Origin: Deltaproteobacteria bacterium
GTDB taxonomy: Bacteria; Myxococcota_A; Polyangia; Polyangiales; Ga0077539
Assembly: GCA_030694465.1 (NCBI GenBank)
Contig: JAUXYJ010000071.1
Coordinates: forward strand, 1 to 44,436
Direction of reading: 5' to 3'
Length of the DNA stretch: 44,436 nucleotides
Below the pieces are notes generated by a model. It worked only from the letters and a program-made list of their open reading frames with translations, did not search any database and was not told the DNA's origin. Both the position numbers and the translations under genes were made by a program. Positions 31,628 to 40,524 of the stretch are shown in pieces. Position 1 is the stretch's first letter, and each line of letters begins with the position of its first letter.

Positions 31628-32799
31628 GGCGAGCCTCGGTGCGCGCGGACGCGGGGGCACTCGGGGTCGGGGCCCAGCGCGTGGTCGATGAAGCCCGAGA
31701 CCACTTTGCAGCCCCCGCGGCACACGGTGTGGAGGGCACACTGGGCGCAGGGTTCGGGAGGGCTCTCTGCGAGATTTCTGAATTGTGTCAATGACTTACG
31801 CTGGGTCCATTGCGTCGCGAAGGGTGCGCTGGTGGAGCTCTCGTCGGGCTCGTTGGGGACGAAGCTGCAGGGGGCGAGCTGACCTTGGCGGTCGACGGCG
31901 GTGAGGTGGCGGCCGGCTTCGCAGCCAAAGATTCCCCACTGGGCGAGGGGGGCGGGGTCGTGGACGTGCTCGACCAAGAACGGGGTCATCGCGCAGTCGA
32001 TGCGGACGGACACGGGCAGCGTGGGGTCGGTGCTGAGCCGCTGCAGCGTGGGCCAGAGCGCGGTGATCTGTGCGGGGGTGAGCCGCTGGGTAAAATAATC
32101 GAGCGAGGCGGCGCGGCCCTGGGGCTTGTAGCGCAAGAGCTGGACCTCGCGCACACCGAGGGCGCACACACGGCGCACGGTGGCCTCGAGCGAGGCGAAC
32201 GTGCGCTGGGTGAGCACGATGTTGACCCCGACGGGGATGCCGTGGCGGACGAGCTCAGTGATGGTGCGCTCGGCGGTGGCGGCGGCGTCGAACCCGCGCA
32301 CTTGCTCGTAGCCCCCCGAGACCCCGTCGTGGCTGACATTGACCTGCGCAAACGCACGTAGAATCTCAATGTGCTCGTCGCGAAAGCCCAGGCCGCTGGT
32401 GGTGAGCACGGGGACGAGCCCGAGGGCGCGGGCTTCGAGGGCGAGCGAGGCGAGGTCGTCGCGGGTGAGGGGCTCGCCTCCGCCAAACGCGACGGTAAAC
32501 ACCTGCGCTTGGGCCAGGGCGCGCAGCGTGTGCGAGAGCGCCTCGCGGGGGACGTGCGTGCCCTCGGGCGAGGCGTCTTGGTAGCAGCTTGTGCAGCGGG
32601 CGGGGCAGCGCGAGGTGGTGGCGACGTGGGCTTCGAGGGCAAACGTGGGGGCCGTGTGATGGCTGAGCCACTGCGGGCCTCCGTCAAGGCCGAGTGTGCG
32701 GGCGCGGGCTTGGTCGACGGCGACGAGCGTGTGGTCGGTGAGCATGACCCAGGCGCCAAAGGGCTCGGTGCGCGCGGCGAGGATCGCGGGGTGGCTCAC
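31624..32799 (-). CDS. radical SAM/SPASM domain enzyme
   Basis: A protein of 391 residues. The radical SAM motif CPARCTSC (Cys 65, 69, 72, CxxxCxxC) binds the catalytic [4Fe-4S] cluster, and GGGEP at 106-110 contacts AdoMet. A SPASM domain follows with Cys at 293, 311, 351, 354, 360, 364 and 381, in the CxxCx5CxxxC pattern that holds auxiliary clusters. SPASM enzymes usually modify peptides or proteins, as in RiPP maturation or sulfatase activation. No sulfatase is nearby. The gene upstream encodes an 84-residue peptide with a single Cys, its best candidate substrate. The GTG start overlaps that gene's TGA. Confidence 0.88.
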   Translation of the reverse strand: MSHPAILAARTEPFGAWVMLTDHTLVAVDQARARTLGLDGGPQWLSHHTAPTFALEAHVATTSRCPARCTSCYQDASPEGTHVPREALSHTLRALAQAQVFTVAFGGGEPLTRDDLASLALEARALGLVPVLTTSGLGFRDEHIEILRAFAQVNVSHDGVSGGYEQVRGFDAAATAERTITELVRHGIPVGVNIVLTQRTFASLEATVRRVCALGVREVQLLRYKPQGRAASLDYFTQRLTPAQITALWPTLQRLSTDPTLPVSVRIDCAMTPFLVEHVHDPAPLAQWGIFGCEAGRHLTAVDRQGQLAPCSFVPNEPDESSTSAPFATQWTQRKSLTQFRNLAESPPEPCAQCALHTVCRGGCKVVSGFIDHALGPDPECPRVRAHRGSP

Positions 32800-33050
32800 G
32801 ACGGGTCCTCGGTGACGGCGGGCTCGTCGGGGGCAGGCTCTTCGCGAGGGGGCTCTTGCGGGCTGAGCGCGGCGGCGATGGCGACGAGGGCGGCGGCGCC
32901 CACGGTGGCCGAGAGAAAGAGCATCTCGACGGCGCTCCCGATGGACGAGCAGTTAGCGCCGGGGCCGCGGCGCACGGCGAGCACTCCGTCGGGCAGTGTG
33001 AGCTGAGAATTCTCAGGCGGAGTGTGTGGATCGGGGTCAGCGTAGGTCAC
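32796..33050 (-). CDS. single-Cys membrane peptide, candidate substrate of the radical SAM enzyme
   Basis: A protein of 84 residues starting at a GTG that overlaps the stop of the TPR gene (GTGA). Residues 1-30 are polar with many Pro and Asp. The segment RRGPGANCSSIGSA holds the only Cys (34). A hydrophobic helix spans about 41-62, and a Pro/Glu-rich tail ends the protein. The small size, the single Cys in a Gly/Ser motif and the overlap with a SPASM gene suggest a modified peptide. It could instead be a small membrane anchor or subunit. I cannot name the family. Confidence 0.65.
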   Translation of the reverse strand: MTYADPDPHTPPENSQLTLPDGVLAVRRGPGANCSSIGSAVEMLFLSATVGAAALVAIAAALSPQEPPREEPAPDEPAVTEDPS

Positions 33051-34189
33051 AGCGAGAGTCCATCGAGCAGGCCTGCATCAAAGCGCAAGAGCGCGAGAAA
33101 CGCGACGCTCACGAGGGCCAGTACGGCCGCGAGCGCTCGCACCATGGCACGAACGCGGGGGGCGCGGGCGGTCGGGCTCGCGGCGACGCGGGTGCTGAGC
33201 GCGGCGAGGTAGACCAGCGAGGCTCCGGCGCCGAGCGCGAGCATGTGTGAGACCTCGTGGCGCTCGTTTTGCCACGTGAGCCACGCGCCGCCGAGGGTGA
33301 GCACGGACAGGTGCACCCAGCCCAGCGGCCGCGAGAGGGCGTGTGCGAGCGCGCGAGCGTGTCCCTTGCGCACCGCGCGCAGGGCGCACAGAAGGCCCCA
33401 GCCGAGATAGAGCGCGAGGGTGAGTGTGCTCGCGCGGGCGAGCGTGTGTCTGCGGGCCATGCGCGAAGCGAGTGTGATTTCGCTGGGTGAAGCGTTGTTG
33501 GCTCGGAGCTCTTGCACCGAGCTCTCGGCGCGGCCTGCGGCGATCTGCTGCTGGGTGAGCTGGTGCAGGGCGAGGGCGCGCTGGTCAGGGTCGCTCGCGG
33601 GGTCGCTGAGCAGGGCGCGGAGGCAATCGAGCGAGGCGTCGAGGGCGCCGTGGTCGCTGAGGGCCCGGGCCAATAGCAAGCGCGCCGCGGGCCGCGCGGG
33701 GGACGCGGGCCACTGCGAGAGCGCGCGAGAGAGCTCAGTGATTTGCGCGGGGGACTGTTGGGAGAGGGCGCTGCGGCGGAGGGCCTCGAGGCGGGTGAGC
33801 CCATCAAAGTGATCGACCGCGTAGGGCGCGAGGGTGAGCGCGCGGGCGCGGGCGCGGCCCGCAAACGGGCACCCGGGGTCAAGCGTGCTCACCCGCTCGT
33901 ACGCGCGCAGGGCGCAGGCGAAGTCCAGCGCGCGGTCACACGCGTCGGCTTGGTAAAACGCAGCGAGGGCGCGAGATGTCTCGTTGCGCGTGGGCTGCTC
34001 ACTGAGCGACTGCGCTTGCCGGGCGAGGGCGCGCAGCGTGGGCGCATCGAGGGTGTCGCGCTCAAGCGTGCGGCCGAGGGTCTCGAGCGGGTCTGAGGGC
34101 TGCGTTTGCGCGCGCGCATCGGGCGCCGCGAGCAGCGAGGCGAGGGTGAGCGTGAGCGCGGTTGTGTGCGTGGCGAGAGTGTGGCGCAA
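33047..34189 (-). CDS. TPR-repeat protein with signal peptide and C-terminal membrane helices
   Basis: A protein of 380 residues. A signal peptide ends near AAPDARAQ (about 28). Then come TPR-like helical pairs, for example AAFYQADACDRALDFACALRAYERV, and about four hydrophobic helices in the last 140 residues. The TPR part is predicted to be periplasmic. The start is a TTG at 34189-34187, which touches the ATG-bearing region of the divergent isomerase gene, so the annotation of this end is uncertain. It is the first gene of a five-gene overlapping operon ending at 30867. Confidence 0.6.
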   Translation of the reverse strand: MRHTLATHTTALTLTLASLLAAPDARAQTQPSDPLETLGRTLERDTLDAPTLRALARQAQSLSEQPTRNETSRALAAFYQADACDRALDFACALRAYERVSTLDPGCPFAGRARARALTLAPYAVDHFDGLTRLEALRRSALSQQSPAQITELSRALSQWPASPARPAARLLLARALSDHGALDASLDCLRALLSDPASDPDQRALALHQLTQQQIAAGRAESSVQELRANNASPSEITLASRMARRHTLARASTLTLALYLGWGLLCALRAVRKGHARALAHALSRPLGWVHLSVLTLGGAWLTWQNERHEVSHMLALGAGASLVYLAALSTRVAASPTARAPRVRAMVRALAAVLALVSVAFLALLRFDAGLLDGLSL

Positions 34190-34197
34190 TGGTGTGG

Positions 34198-35463
34198 ATG
34201 GTCACTGTAGAGTTCTTTTTTGATTACACGTGCCCGTATGCGTACTTGGCGTCGACGCAGATCGAGGCGCTCTGTGCGCGCGTGGGGGCCGAGCTTGTGC
34301 TGCGGCCGATGTTGCTTGGGGGGCTCTTTCGCGCAGTGGGCACGGCGAACAACCTTAACGCGACGCTGTTGCCGCAAAAAGCCAGGGTTTTGCTCAATGA
34401 TCAGCGGCGCTGGGCTTCGCTCTGGGAGGTGGACCTCGCGGTCCCGCGGCCGGGGGGCTATGCGCGCTCGGTCGAGGCGCTGAGGGCTACGTTGGTGCTG
34501 CAAACCGAGGCAGACCGGCGCCGCGCGATGCATGCGATTTATCGTGCGCACTGGGTCGATCATCGGGACATTGGTGAGCTCTCGGTGCTCGCGAATGTGC
34601 TCGACGGGTGTGGGCTCGACGGGGCCGCGGTGGTCGCGGGGATCGACGACACGGCCAAGCGCTTGCTCAGAGAGAACACTGACGAAGCCGCGGCGCGCGG
34701 CGCGTTTGGGGCGCCCACGATGTTTGTCGGGAGCGAGATGTTTTATGGGCAAGACCGCTTGGGGATGCTTGAGCGCGCGCTTGGGGGCAGCCCGCGCGAG
34801 CCGGGTGAGGGGCGCTATGTGCGTGAGGGCGCGGCGCCGGACGTGAGCTTTTACTACGATGTGTCTTCGCCGTTTGCGTACCTCGCGGGGACGCAGATCG
34901 AGGGGCTTGCGCGGGCGCGTGGGGCGAGGGTGCTGTGGCGCCCGATTTTTCTCGGGGGGCTGTTTAAGTCCCTCGAAGGGCCGACGGCGCCGTTTGCAAC
35001 TTTCTCTGCGAATAAGCAGCGATTTGTGACCGAAGATCTCACGCGCTGCGCTCTCGCCCTCGGCGCTCCGTACCGGTGGAACACCAGCTTTCCCGTGCGC
35101 TCACTCAAGGCGCAGCGGATCGCGGTGGGGCTGTGTCCCGAGGGCGATCAGGGCTCGTTTGCGCGGGTGTCTGCCTGGGCCCAGCGGGTGTTTCGTGCGG
35201 TGTGGGCCGAGGACCAAGACCCCGAAGACGACGCGGTGCTCGCGCGGTGTCTAGCCGACGTGGGCGAGGCCCCCGAGGTGCTCGCGCTCGCGACGGATCC
35301 GGCGTGCAAACAAGGGCTTATTGTGCGCACGCAAGAGGCGATGGACGCGCAGATCTTTGGGGTCCCGACGTTTGTGATCGAGGGCAAGGCCGTGTGGGGG
35401 CAAGACCGCTTGAGCCATGTCGCGCGCATGCTCGAGGGCTGGGCCCCACCCGATATGAATTAG
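34198..35463 (+). CDS. tandem 2-hydroxychromene-2-carboxylate isomerase-like (DsbA-fold) protein
   Basis: About 421 residues made of two copies of a DsbA-like domain of the HCCA-isomerase/kappa-GST group. Copy 1 starts FFFDYTCPYAYLASTQIEAL and copy 2 FYYDVSSPFAYLAGTQIEGL. Each carries the later GAFGAPTMFVG / QIFGVPTFVIEG cis-Pro block. In copy 1 the active-site stretch has a Cys (TCPYAY), in copy 2 Ser (SSPFAY). The usual family member is one domain of about 200 residues. Substrates are aromatic acids or thiols, unknown here. The ATG at 34198 matches the family start; ATG 34189 is an alternative. Confidence 0.8.
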   Translation: MVTVEFFFDYTCPYAYLASTQIEALCARVGAELVLRPMLLGGLFRAVGTANNLNATLLPQKARVLLNDQRRWASLWEVDLAVPRPGGYARSVEALRATLVLQTEADRRRAMHAIYRAHWVDHRDIGELSVLANVLDGCGLDGAAVVAGIDDTAKRLLRENTDEAAARGAFGAPTMFVGSEMFYGQDRLGMLERALGGSPREPGEGRYVREGAAPDVSFYYDVSSPFAYLAGTQIEGLARARGARVLWRPIFLGGLFKSLEGPTAPFATFSANKQRFVTEDLTRCALALGAPYRWNTSFPVRSLKAQRIAVGLCPEGDQGSFARVSAWAQRVFRAVWAEDQDPEDDAVLARCLADVGEAPEVLALATDPACKQGLIVRTQEAMDAQIFGVPTFVIEGKAVWGQDRLSHVARMLEGWAPPDMN

Positions 35464-35529
35464 TTTGAAGCGCGCGGTTGTGCTGGCACTCGGGGCGCGC
35501 GTCGCGCAGGATTCGCCCCCACAAACACT

Positions 35530-36273
35530 ATGGTCTCTCGCATGCCCTTCGCGCCGCTTGTGGCACCCCTCGCAAAGCCGGTGCAGGTCGACCCTGACCA
35601 GTGTTTTGCGCTCCCCGAGACGCTGGGGTTAGACAAAGCCCGTTCGCTCTTGCTTGGCCGCGCGAGGGACTCGTGGCGCCGGCCGGGGGATCTTGAGAGC
35701 GCGGCGTTCTTTGAAGAGCCCACGCTGGTGCACCTGCCCGTGTGGCGCGTGGCTGTGCACGCCGAGGGCTTTCACGTGGGAGTCTCGATGGTGAGCATCC
35801 CGTCGGGGCGCAACCGCACCGTTCCCTTGCCCATCCCCACGGGCGGAACCGAGTCGCGCGACGTCGTGGTCTTAAGCTCGGGCCGCCGCTTGTTTGCCTC
35901 GGATCCCACGCCCGCCCTGGTCATCCCGCAAGAGCGCATGGTGTCCCTCGCGCACGCAGAGCTCTCGGGGCTGCGCGCCGAGCCCGATGTGCCTGGCGAG
36001 CAAGCCGAGCGAGATTCTATCGCGCGGGTCAAGAGCGCTATGAGACCGAGCAACGCGCTGTATGCGCGCGCTGAGACCACGGTGAAGGGTCGGGCGCTGG
36101 TGTATGTTCCGCTGTGGTGGATGCGGTACCGGTATGACGGCGAGGCGGTGCCGGGCGTCGGGCAAGAGTTTTTTACCGCGGTCGACGGGACCTTTGGGCG
36201 CGTAGTGGGCGAGTCGCACCCGAGCGCGTTTCGCGCGATGGTGGGCAAGGTCAAGCGGCTCATCGCGCGGTGA
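35530..36273 (+). CDS. conserved-looking protein, unknown function
   Basis: A protein of 247 residues without signal peptide or hydrophobic helix. Two related blocks, VHLPVWRVAVHAEGFHVGVS and VYVPLWWMRYRYDGEAVPG, look like repeats of a small beta domain that I have seen in bacterial proteins of unknown function. The ATG at 35530 may be replaced by an ATG at 35542. It lies 66 nt after the isomerase on the same strand and 59 nt before the FG-GAP gene. No function is assigned. Confidence 0.55.
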   Translation: MVSRMPFAPLVAPLAKPVQVDPDQCFALPETLGLDKARSLLLGRARDSWRRPGDLESAAFFEEPTLVHLPVWRVAVHAEGFHVGVSMVSIPSGRNRTVPLPIPTGGTESRDVVVLSSGRRLFASDPTPALVIPQERMVSLAHAELSGLRAEPDVPGEQAERDSIARVKSAMRPSNALYARAETTVKGRALVYVPLWWMRYRYDGEAVPGVGQEFFTAVDGTFGRVVGESHPSAFRAMVGKVKRLIAR

Positions 36274-36332
36274 CCGTGCGCGGGCGGTAGGTCTAGTGCG
36301 CACCTTGGGGCCATGCTATCCCGTGCGCATTC

Positions 36333-37907
36333 ATGGCCTCTCCTGGTGTTCGTTTTGCGTGGGGATCTGTACGGTTTTTGTTCGGCTTTGCGCTGTGGTC
36401 TCTCGCCGCGGTGCTGGTCTTTGTGCTCGCCGACGGCGCCGTGCCGATGTGGGCCGCGTGGGTGATCTCGGGGCTGGTGGTCCTTGGGCTCCCGTCGCTG
36501 TTTACCAAGCTGCTGTTGCCGCTGTTTCGGCGCTTTGACGAGGGCGCCAAGTGGTGGCACGTCTGGCCGGGGCTGTGTGGCGTTGTGGCGCTGCTCGCCC
36601 TCGCGCTCGCGCCGATGTTTGCCAGGGATTTTACTGGTGCACGCATGCTGCGTGTCGAGTCTCGGTACCCCAAGGTTCCGTCGGTTGTGCGCAGGCTGAG
36701 CACGCAGCTCGGCATGTGGCTCGCGCCCTCGCACGCACGCGCGCTGACCGCCCTGCACGGTGTCCATGGGGACGGCGGCGTGGTGGGTGACGCGAGCCAA
36801 GACGGCGGCGTGGTGACGACAGTGACCACGCTCACCGACGACGATGTGCTGGCGCCCGAAGACGCGGTCACGCAGCCCACGCAAGGCGACGCGGATGCAG
36901 CGGTCACAGACTCGGACGCGGTGGTGAGTGACGCGGTCGCGGATCAAAGCGCGAGTGATTCTGCAGGGGATCCCGACGAAGAGCCCGACGCGATGGCAGA
37001 GCCCCCAGAGCCCGTTGAGCAGCTTGCGCAGGCCGCTGGCTCGCCGGGCGAGGGCTACACCGAACTGGCGAGGATCAGGGCCTGTGATAACCCCAGCGCG
37101 CTCTGGATGGGCGAGCTCTCGGGCGGCGGAACCGACGAGGTCGTCGTCTCGTGTGGCGACGCGATCCACGTGTTTTATCAGCAGAACGACGCGGTCACCG
37201 AGCGCACGGTGTTGAGGCCGCGGGTGCCCGCGGGGCAGAGCGGGATGATGTCTCGCGCGGTGATCGCGGACATTGACGGCGACGGGCCGAGAGATCTCGC
37301 GTTTTGTATGCGATTTCTCAGCGAGGGTGGCGGCGGACGCGGGGGCAACGCGTGGTGGGCCCGTGGCAAGACCAATGGGCAATTTGAGGCTCCGCGGAGC
37401 CTGGTGGGCGCGCTCGATTGCGCGGGCGTTGAGTTTGGCGATGTGACCGGCGACGGGCGCCCTGAGCTCTTGCTGGTCAACGATCACAACCCGTATGCGC
37501 CGACGAATAACCTAGCCGAGCTGGTGTGGTACGAGGCGCGTGCGGCGAGGTTTACGCGGCGTGGGGCTGTGCGGTTGTCGCGCGCGGCGAGCTCGATCTG
37601 GCTCGACGACGTGACCCGCGACGGGATCTTGGATGTGATGGTTCACACGGGCTGGGACGGCGTGCGCAACAACTGGGTGATCCCTGGGGCGCGGCGGGGG
37701 CCGCAGGGGGTGGTGCCCAACAGCGATGTGGGGACCGATGAGCGGAGATTTGTGTTTCCGCAGGGGAGGCTGGACGGAGATACGCGGCCCGACGCGGTGC
37801 GCATTGGGACGCAGCGCGAGGTGCATTGGTGGGTGTCGCAGTCGTCGGGGCGGCCGATGCAGACGAGCGCGACGCGGGCGCTGGATTTCGAAGAGTTTAC
37901 GCCCTGA
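36333..37907 (+). CDS. membrane-anchored FG-GAP/VCBS repeat protein
   Basis: A protein of 524 residues. Three membrane helices lie in the first ~105 residues (FGFALWSLAAVLVFVLADG, AAWVISGLVVLGLPSLF, GVVALLALALAPMF). A long acidic, Asp/Ala/Val-rich linker follows (about 145-235). The C-terminal half carries FG-GAP calcium-binding repeats: IADIDGDGPRDLAF, FGDVTGDGRPELLLV and LDDVTRDGILDVMV, which form a beta-propeller like those of integrins and some surface proteins. The propeller is probably on the outer side of the membrane. Function unknown. Confidence 0.75.
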   Translation: MASPGVRFAWGSVRFLFGFALWSLAAVLVFVLADGAVPMWAAWVISGLVVLGLPSLFTKLLLPLFRRFDEGAKWWHVWPGLCGVVALLALALAPMFARDFTGARMLRVESRYPKVPSVVRRLSTQLGMWLAPSHARALTALHGVHGDGGVVGDASQDGGVVTTVTTLTDDDVLAPEDAVTQPTQGDADAAVTDSDAVVSDAVADQSASDSAGDPDEEPDAMAEPPEPVEQLAQAAGSPGEGYTELARIRACDNPSALWMGELSGGGTDEVVVSCGDAIHVFYQQNDAVTERTVLRPRVPAGQSGMMSRAVIADIDGDGPRDLAFCMRFLSEGGGGRGGNAWWARGKTNGQFEAPRSLVGALDCAGVEFGDVTGDGRPELLLVNDHNPYAPTNNLAELVWYEARAARFTRRGAVRLSRAASSIWLDDVTRDGILDVMVHTGWDGVRNNWVIPGARRGPQGVVPNSDVGTDERRFVFPQGRLDGDTRPDAVRIGTQREVHWWVSQSSGRPMQTSATRALDFEEFTP

Positions 37908-37962
37908 GTGCGGGCGCTCGGGGAGCGACAGAGTGTGCACGAAACTCGCGCGCACCCCGGGG

Positions 37963-38715
37963 ATGCAGGCAACACTCTCGCCGATGTTGTCCCTCGCCAC
38001 GCGTGAGCCCTCGCTCCCCGGAATCTCGTCGCCCACAACGGACCCCGCGCCCACTTCGTCGCGTGCGCCGTTGGCTCACAGCACGCAGAGCGCGGCCCGC
38101 TACATCGTGGTCGAGGGCCCCATCGGCGTGGGAAAAACCACGCTCACCCGCGCTCTCGCCCAGCGCCTCGAGGCCCGCGAAGTGTTCGAGGTCTTCGAAG
38201 AGAACCCCTTCTTGTCGAGCTTCTACCAAGACCGCGAGCGCTACGCGTTTCAGACTCAGTCGTTCTTTTTGCTCTCGCGCTTTCGGCAGCAGCTTGAGCT
38301 CTCGCAGCAAGAGCTCTTTCAGCGCCGCACGGTGAGCGACTATCTCTTTGCCAAGGACCGAATCTTCGCGGCCCTCACGCTGAGCGACACCGAGCTCGCG
38401 CTCTATGACCGCATGTTCGATGCGCTCTCGCCGCGGCTGCCTAGGCCCGACGTGGTGGTCTATCTTCGCGCGGACCTCGACGTGCTGCTCTCACGGATCG
38501 CCGCGCGCGGCCGCAGCTACGAAGCGGACTTTGACCGCGGCTATCTCTTGTCCCTCGCGCGCGCTTACGACGACTTCTTTGCGCGCTACGAAGACACCCC
38601 GGTGGTGGTGGTGGACTCGAACGCGCTCAACCTGCGCGATGACTCTGACGCGGTGCAAGCGCTGCTCGACGCGGTGCTGGGCCACGGCCGAGGTCGGCTG
38701 CAGTACACGCCGTAG
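37963..38715 (+). CDS. deoxynucleoside kinase
   Basis: About 250 residues. After a ~45-residue Ser/Pro-rich leader comes the P-loop GPIGVGKTTL, then EENPFLSSFYQDRERYAFQTQSFFLLSRF, the dNK/dGK family block with the base-contacting residues. Then follow TVSDYLFAKDRIFA (the DRS/ERS-like region) and VYLRADLDVLLSRIAARGR with the lid arginines. It phosphorylates deoxyribonucleosides in the salvage path. The long leader may be partly false, since an ATG at 37984 is also in frame. It lies about 55 nt after the FG-GAP gene. Confidence 0.85.
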   Translation: MQATLSPMLSLATREPSLPGISSPTTDPAPTSSRAPLAHSTQSAARYIVVEGPIGVGKTTLTRALAQRLEAREVFEVFEENPFLSSFYQDRERYAFQTQSFFLLSRFRQQLELSQQELFQRRTVSDYLFAKDRIFAALTLSDTELALYDRMFDALSPRLPRPDVVVYLRADLDVLLSRIAARGRSYEADFDRGYLLSLARAYDDFFARYEDTPVVVVDSNALNLRDDSDAVQALLDAVLGHGRGRLQYTP

Positions 38716-39105
38716 GGGAATGGGTGCATGGGGGATTAGGCTACGGGGGCCCGGGGTCTGCGAGGGTCCCGAGAGGCGCCGCCGTCGAGGGTGGTGGGGG
38801 GCGAGAGCCTCGCGGGAGTGCCTCCGCGCGATGGCGGTGCTGCCAGAGACCCCTGCGAGCGCGCGCCCAACTGAGCGGAGCGGGAGCAGAGAGCCTCGCG
38901 ACACCAGCCCCACGCGAGGGCGGTGCCGCCCGCAGGGCCTGCAGGTGCACCCCCGCGACGACTCGGGCCCGACATGGTTTGCCAATGGCTCGCTTGGGGA
39001 GACGACCACGACCTAGCGCGACGACGCCATCGGCAACATGTGACTGTTTAGCTCAATGCACGAAAGTGATTGCCCAGAGAATTTCCAGGAACTCCACTCG
39101 CGCGG
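38716..39105. other. 390 bp without a gene
   Basis: Between the dNK gene and a small reading frame. It is very GC-rich. An imperfect internal duplication occurs: a GAGAGCCTCGCG block and following GC-rich sequence recur about 90 nt apart. I see no convincing gene, RNA or promoter. Confidence 0.5.
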
Positions 39106-39219
39106 ATGAGCCCCGACGAACGCAATACAGAGCTTGAGCGCCTGTTGGCCGAACGTGAAGTCGAGCTCGAATGGTTACGGCAAAAGATCAAGCGACGCGA
39201 CGAAGTCATTGATGACTGA
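39106..39219 (+). CDS. 37-residue coiled-coil reading frame, possible remnant
   Basis: The frame starts MSPDERNTELERLLAERE and continues to VIDD, TGA. It is a charged helix of the type found at the start of transposase or recombination proteins. It is locally less GC-rich. It could be a real small gene or the 5' remnant of a mobile-element gene next to the broken nuclease gene. I cannot tell which. Confidence 0.35.
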   Translation: MSPDERNTELERLLAEREVELEWLRQKIKRRDEVIDD

Positions 39220-39557
39220 AAACACGGCCACCGCACACGTCGCGGTGGCAATTGGGCTCAACAATCGCCAGGGAAAGCGACGTGTTTGCGGGGCGTTTCG
39301 CTCGGGGCATGACTGCGGACGAGCGCGGGGTGCTCAGTCGCTCGCACAGCCCAAGCAGCCGCTGCGGTGAAGCAGCGACGCTCTTCACGGGCACCGCTGG
39401 GAGGGCGCGCGAAGGGTATGCGCTACGGGGACCCCACCGCCATGGCGGGCTGCCATGGAGGTCCGTGCAAGACCGCCACCCGAGCTCGCGGTTTATCTCC
39501 ATAAATCCTGCGATTTCACTCGTGGCCTGCCCTTCGCATTGTCCCAGCACACCGCAG
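39220..39557. other. about 340 bp without a gene; small hairpin
   Basis: It lies upstream of the broken nuclease gene and probably held its promoter. An inverted repeat CCATGGC-N5-GCCATGG lies at about 39439-39457. Several long frames cross it, but none has protein character. Confidence 0.4.
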
Positions 39558-40439
39558 ATGGAGACACCGTACGACACGTTTGCCAAGGGTCTGATCGAGG
39601 GCGCGCTGAGCGTTGGCTCGACGGTCTCGATCGAGCGCTCGGTCACGCTGCCCACGCTCTACAGCGACGCGGTGGTAGACCCCTTCGACGACTCTACGGC
39701 CCTCGCCTCGCGCGGAATGCTCGGCCGCATAGGCCGTGCGCCCTGCGTGATCGAGCCCCACGCCAAGTGGCCCAGCGTGTCCCGCGTGGACCAGTGTTTG
39801 GCGCGTGCTTCGATGTTGCGCGCCGAGCAAAACTGTCTGCGAATTCTCTGGGTGATCTCAACCGGGAGACCTCGCTCGGTGATCACGGCTTGGGGCCTCA
39901 GAGAGTCCCCCAGCTGGGGCCCCGGGGTCTATCTCTCGGGCATCACGCGCGCGCCGCGGGTGATCGTGTTGCGTGAGCTTCCGCGCACACCGGACACGCT
40001 TCTCTTGCGCTTGATGGGGCGAGGACGCGTGCTCTGAGACGCGCTTGCGGACTTCGCGGACTTGCCCAAAACTGGCTGGGAGCGACCCTTGGTGAGCCTG
40101 ATGGTAGAGCGCGTGGGCGACGAGCTCGCGCGCATGACCGGCGATGCTTCGCTGCGAAAGGACCTGCAAATGCGATACGCACAGCTCAAAGAACAAGACG
40201 ACAACCGCATCCGCGCAGCCGAAGAGCGCGGGATCGCACTCGGTGAAGCCCTCGGTGAAGCACGTGGTGAAGCACACGCCACACGCGATGCGCTACGAAG
40301 GGTGATCCGTGCGCGTGGGTGGGGGCTCGACCCGGCGCGCGAAGCGCTGATCGCGCAGACCGAAGCGCTCTCGGTGCTGCAAGAGTGGATCGCGCGTGCG
40401 GCCACGCAAGACACGCTCGCAGCGGTGTTTACTGGCTGA
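39558..40439 (+). pseudogene. Rpn-like PD-(D/E)XK nuclease gene broken by one TGA
   Basis: The frame from the ATG at 39558 reads TPYDTFAKGLIEGALS, IGRAPCVIEPHAKWPS and LPRTPDTLLLRLMGRGRVL, then hits TGA at 40035-40037. It then continues in the same frame with DALADFADLPKTGWERP and an EARGEA-type charged helix to the true end at 40439. I recall a family of putative Rpn/YhgA-like transposases or nucleases in myxobacteria with Arg-Glu/Asp-Ala-Leu right after GRVL, so TGA most simply replaces a CGA Arg codon. Both halves look intact otherwise, so the break is recent. The downstream part could also be expressed alone from the TTG at 40062. Confidence 0.65.
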
Positions 40440-40440
40440 C

Positions 40441-40456
40441 CCGGCGACGTCGCCGG
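40441..40456. repeat. palindrome CCGGCGACGTCGCCGG, copy 5
   Basis: It begins 1 nt after the stop codon of the broken nuclease gene. Confidence 0.9.
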
Positions 40457-40524
40457 ATCGAACCGAGTGACTGCATTCGCGAGCCAAGAGCCCCCCCCTG
40501 AGCGCCCTCAGCCCGCGGCGCGGG

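Noticed and set aside
40035..40037. The in-frame TGA as a selenocysteine codon
   Set aside because: The position fits an Arg in the family as I recall it, no selenoprotein family is involved, and no clear SECIS-like stem follows.
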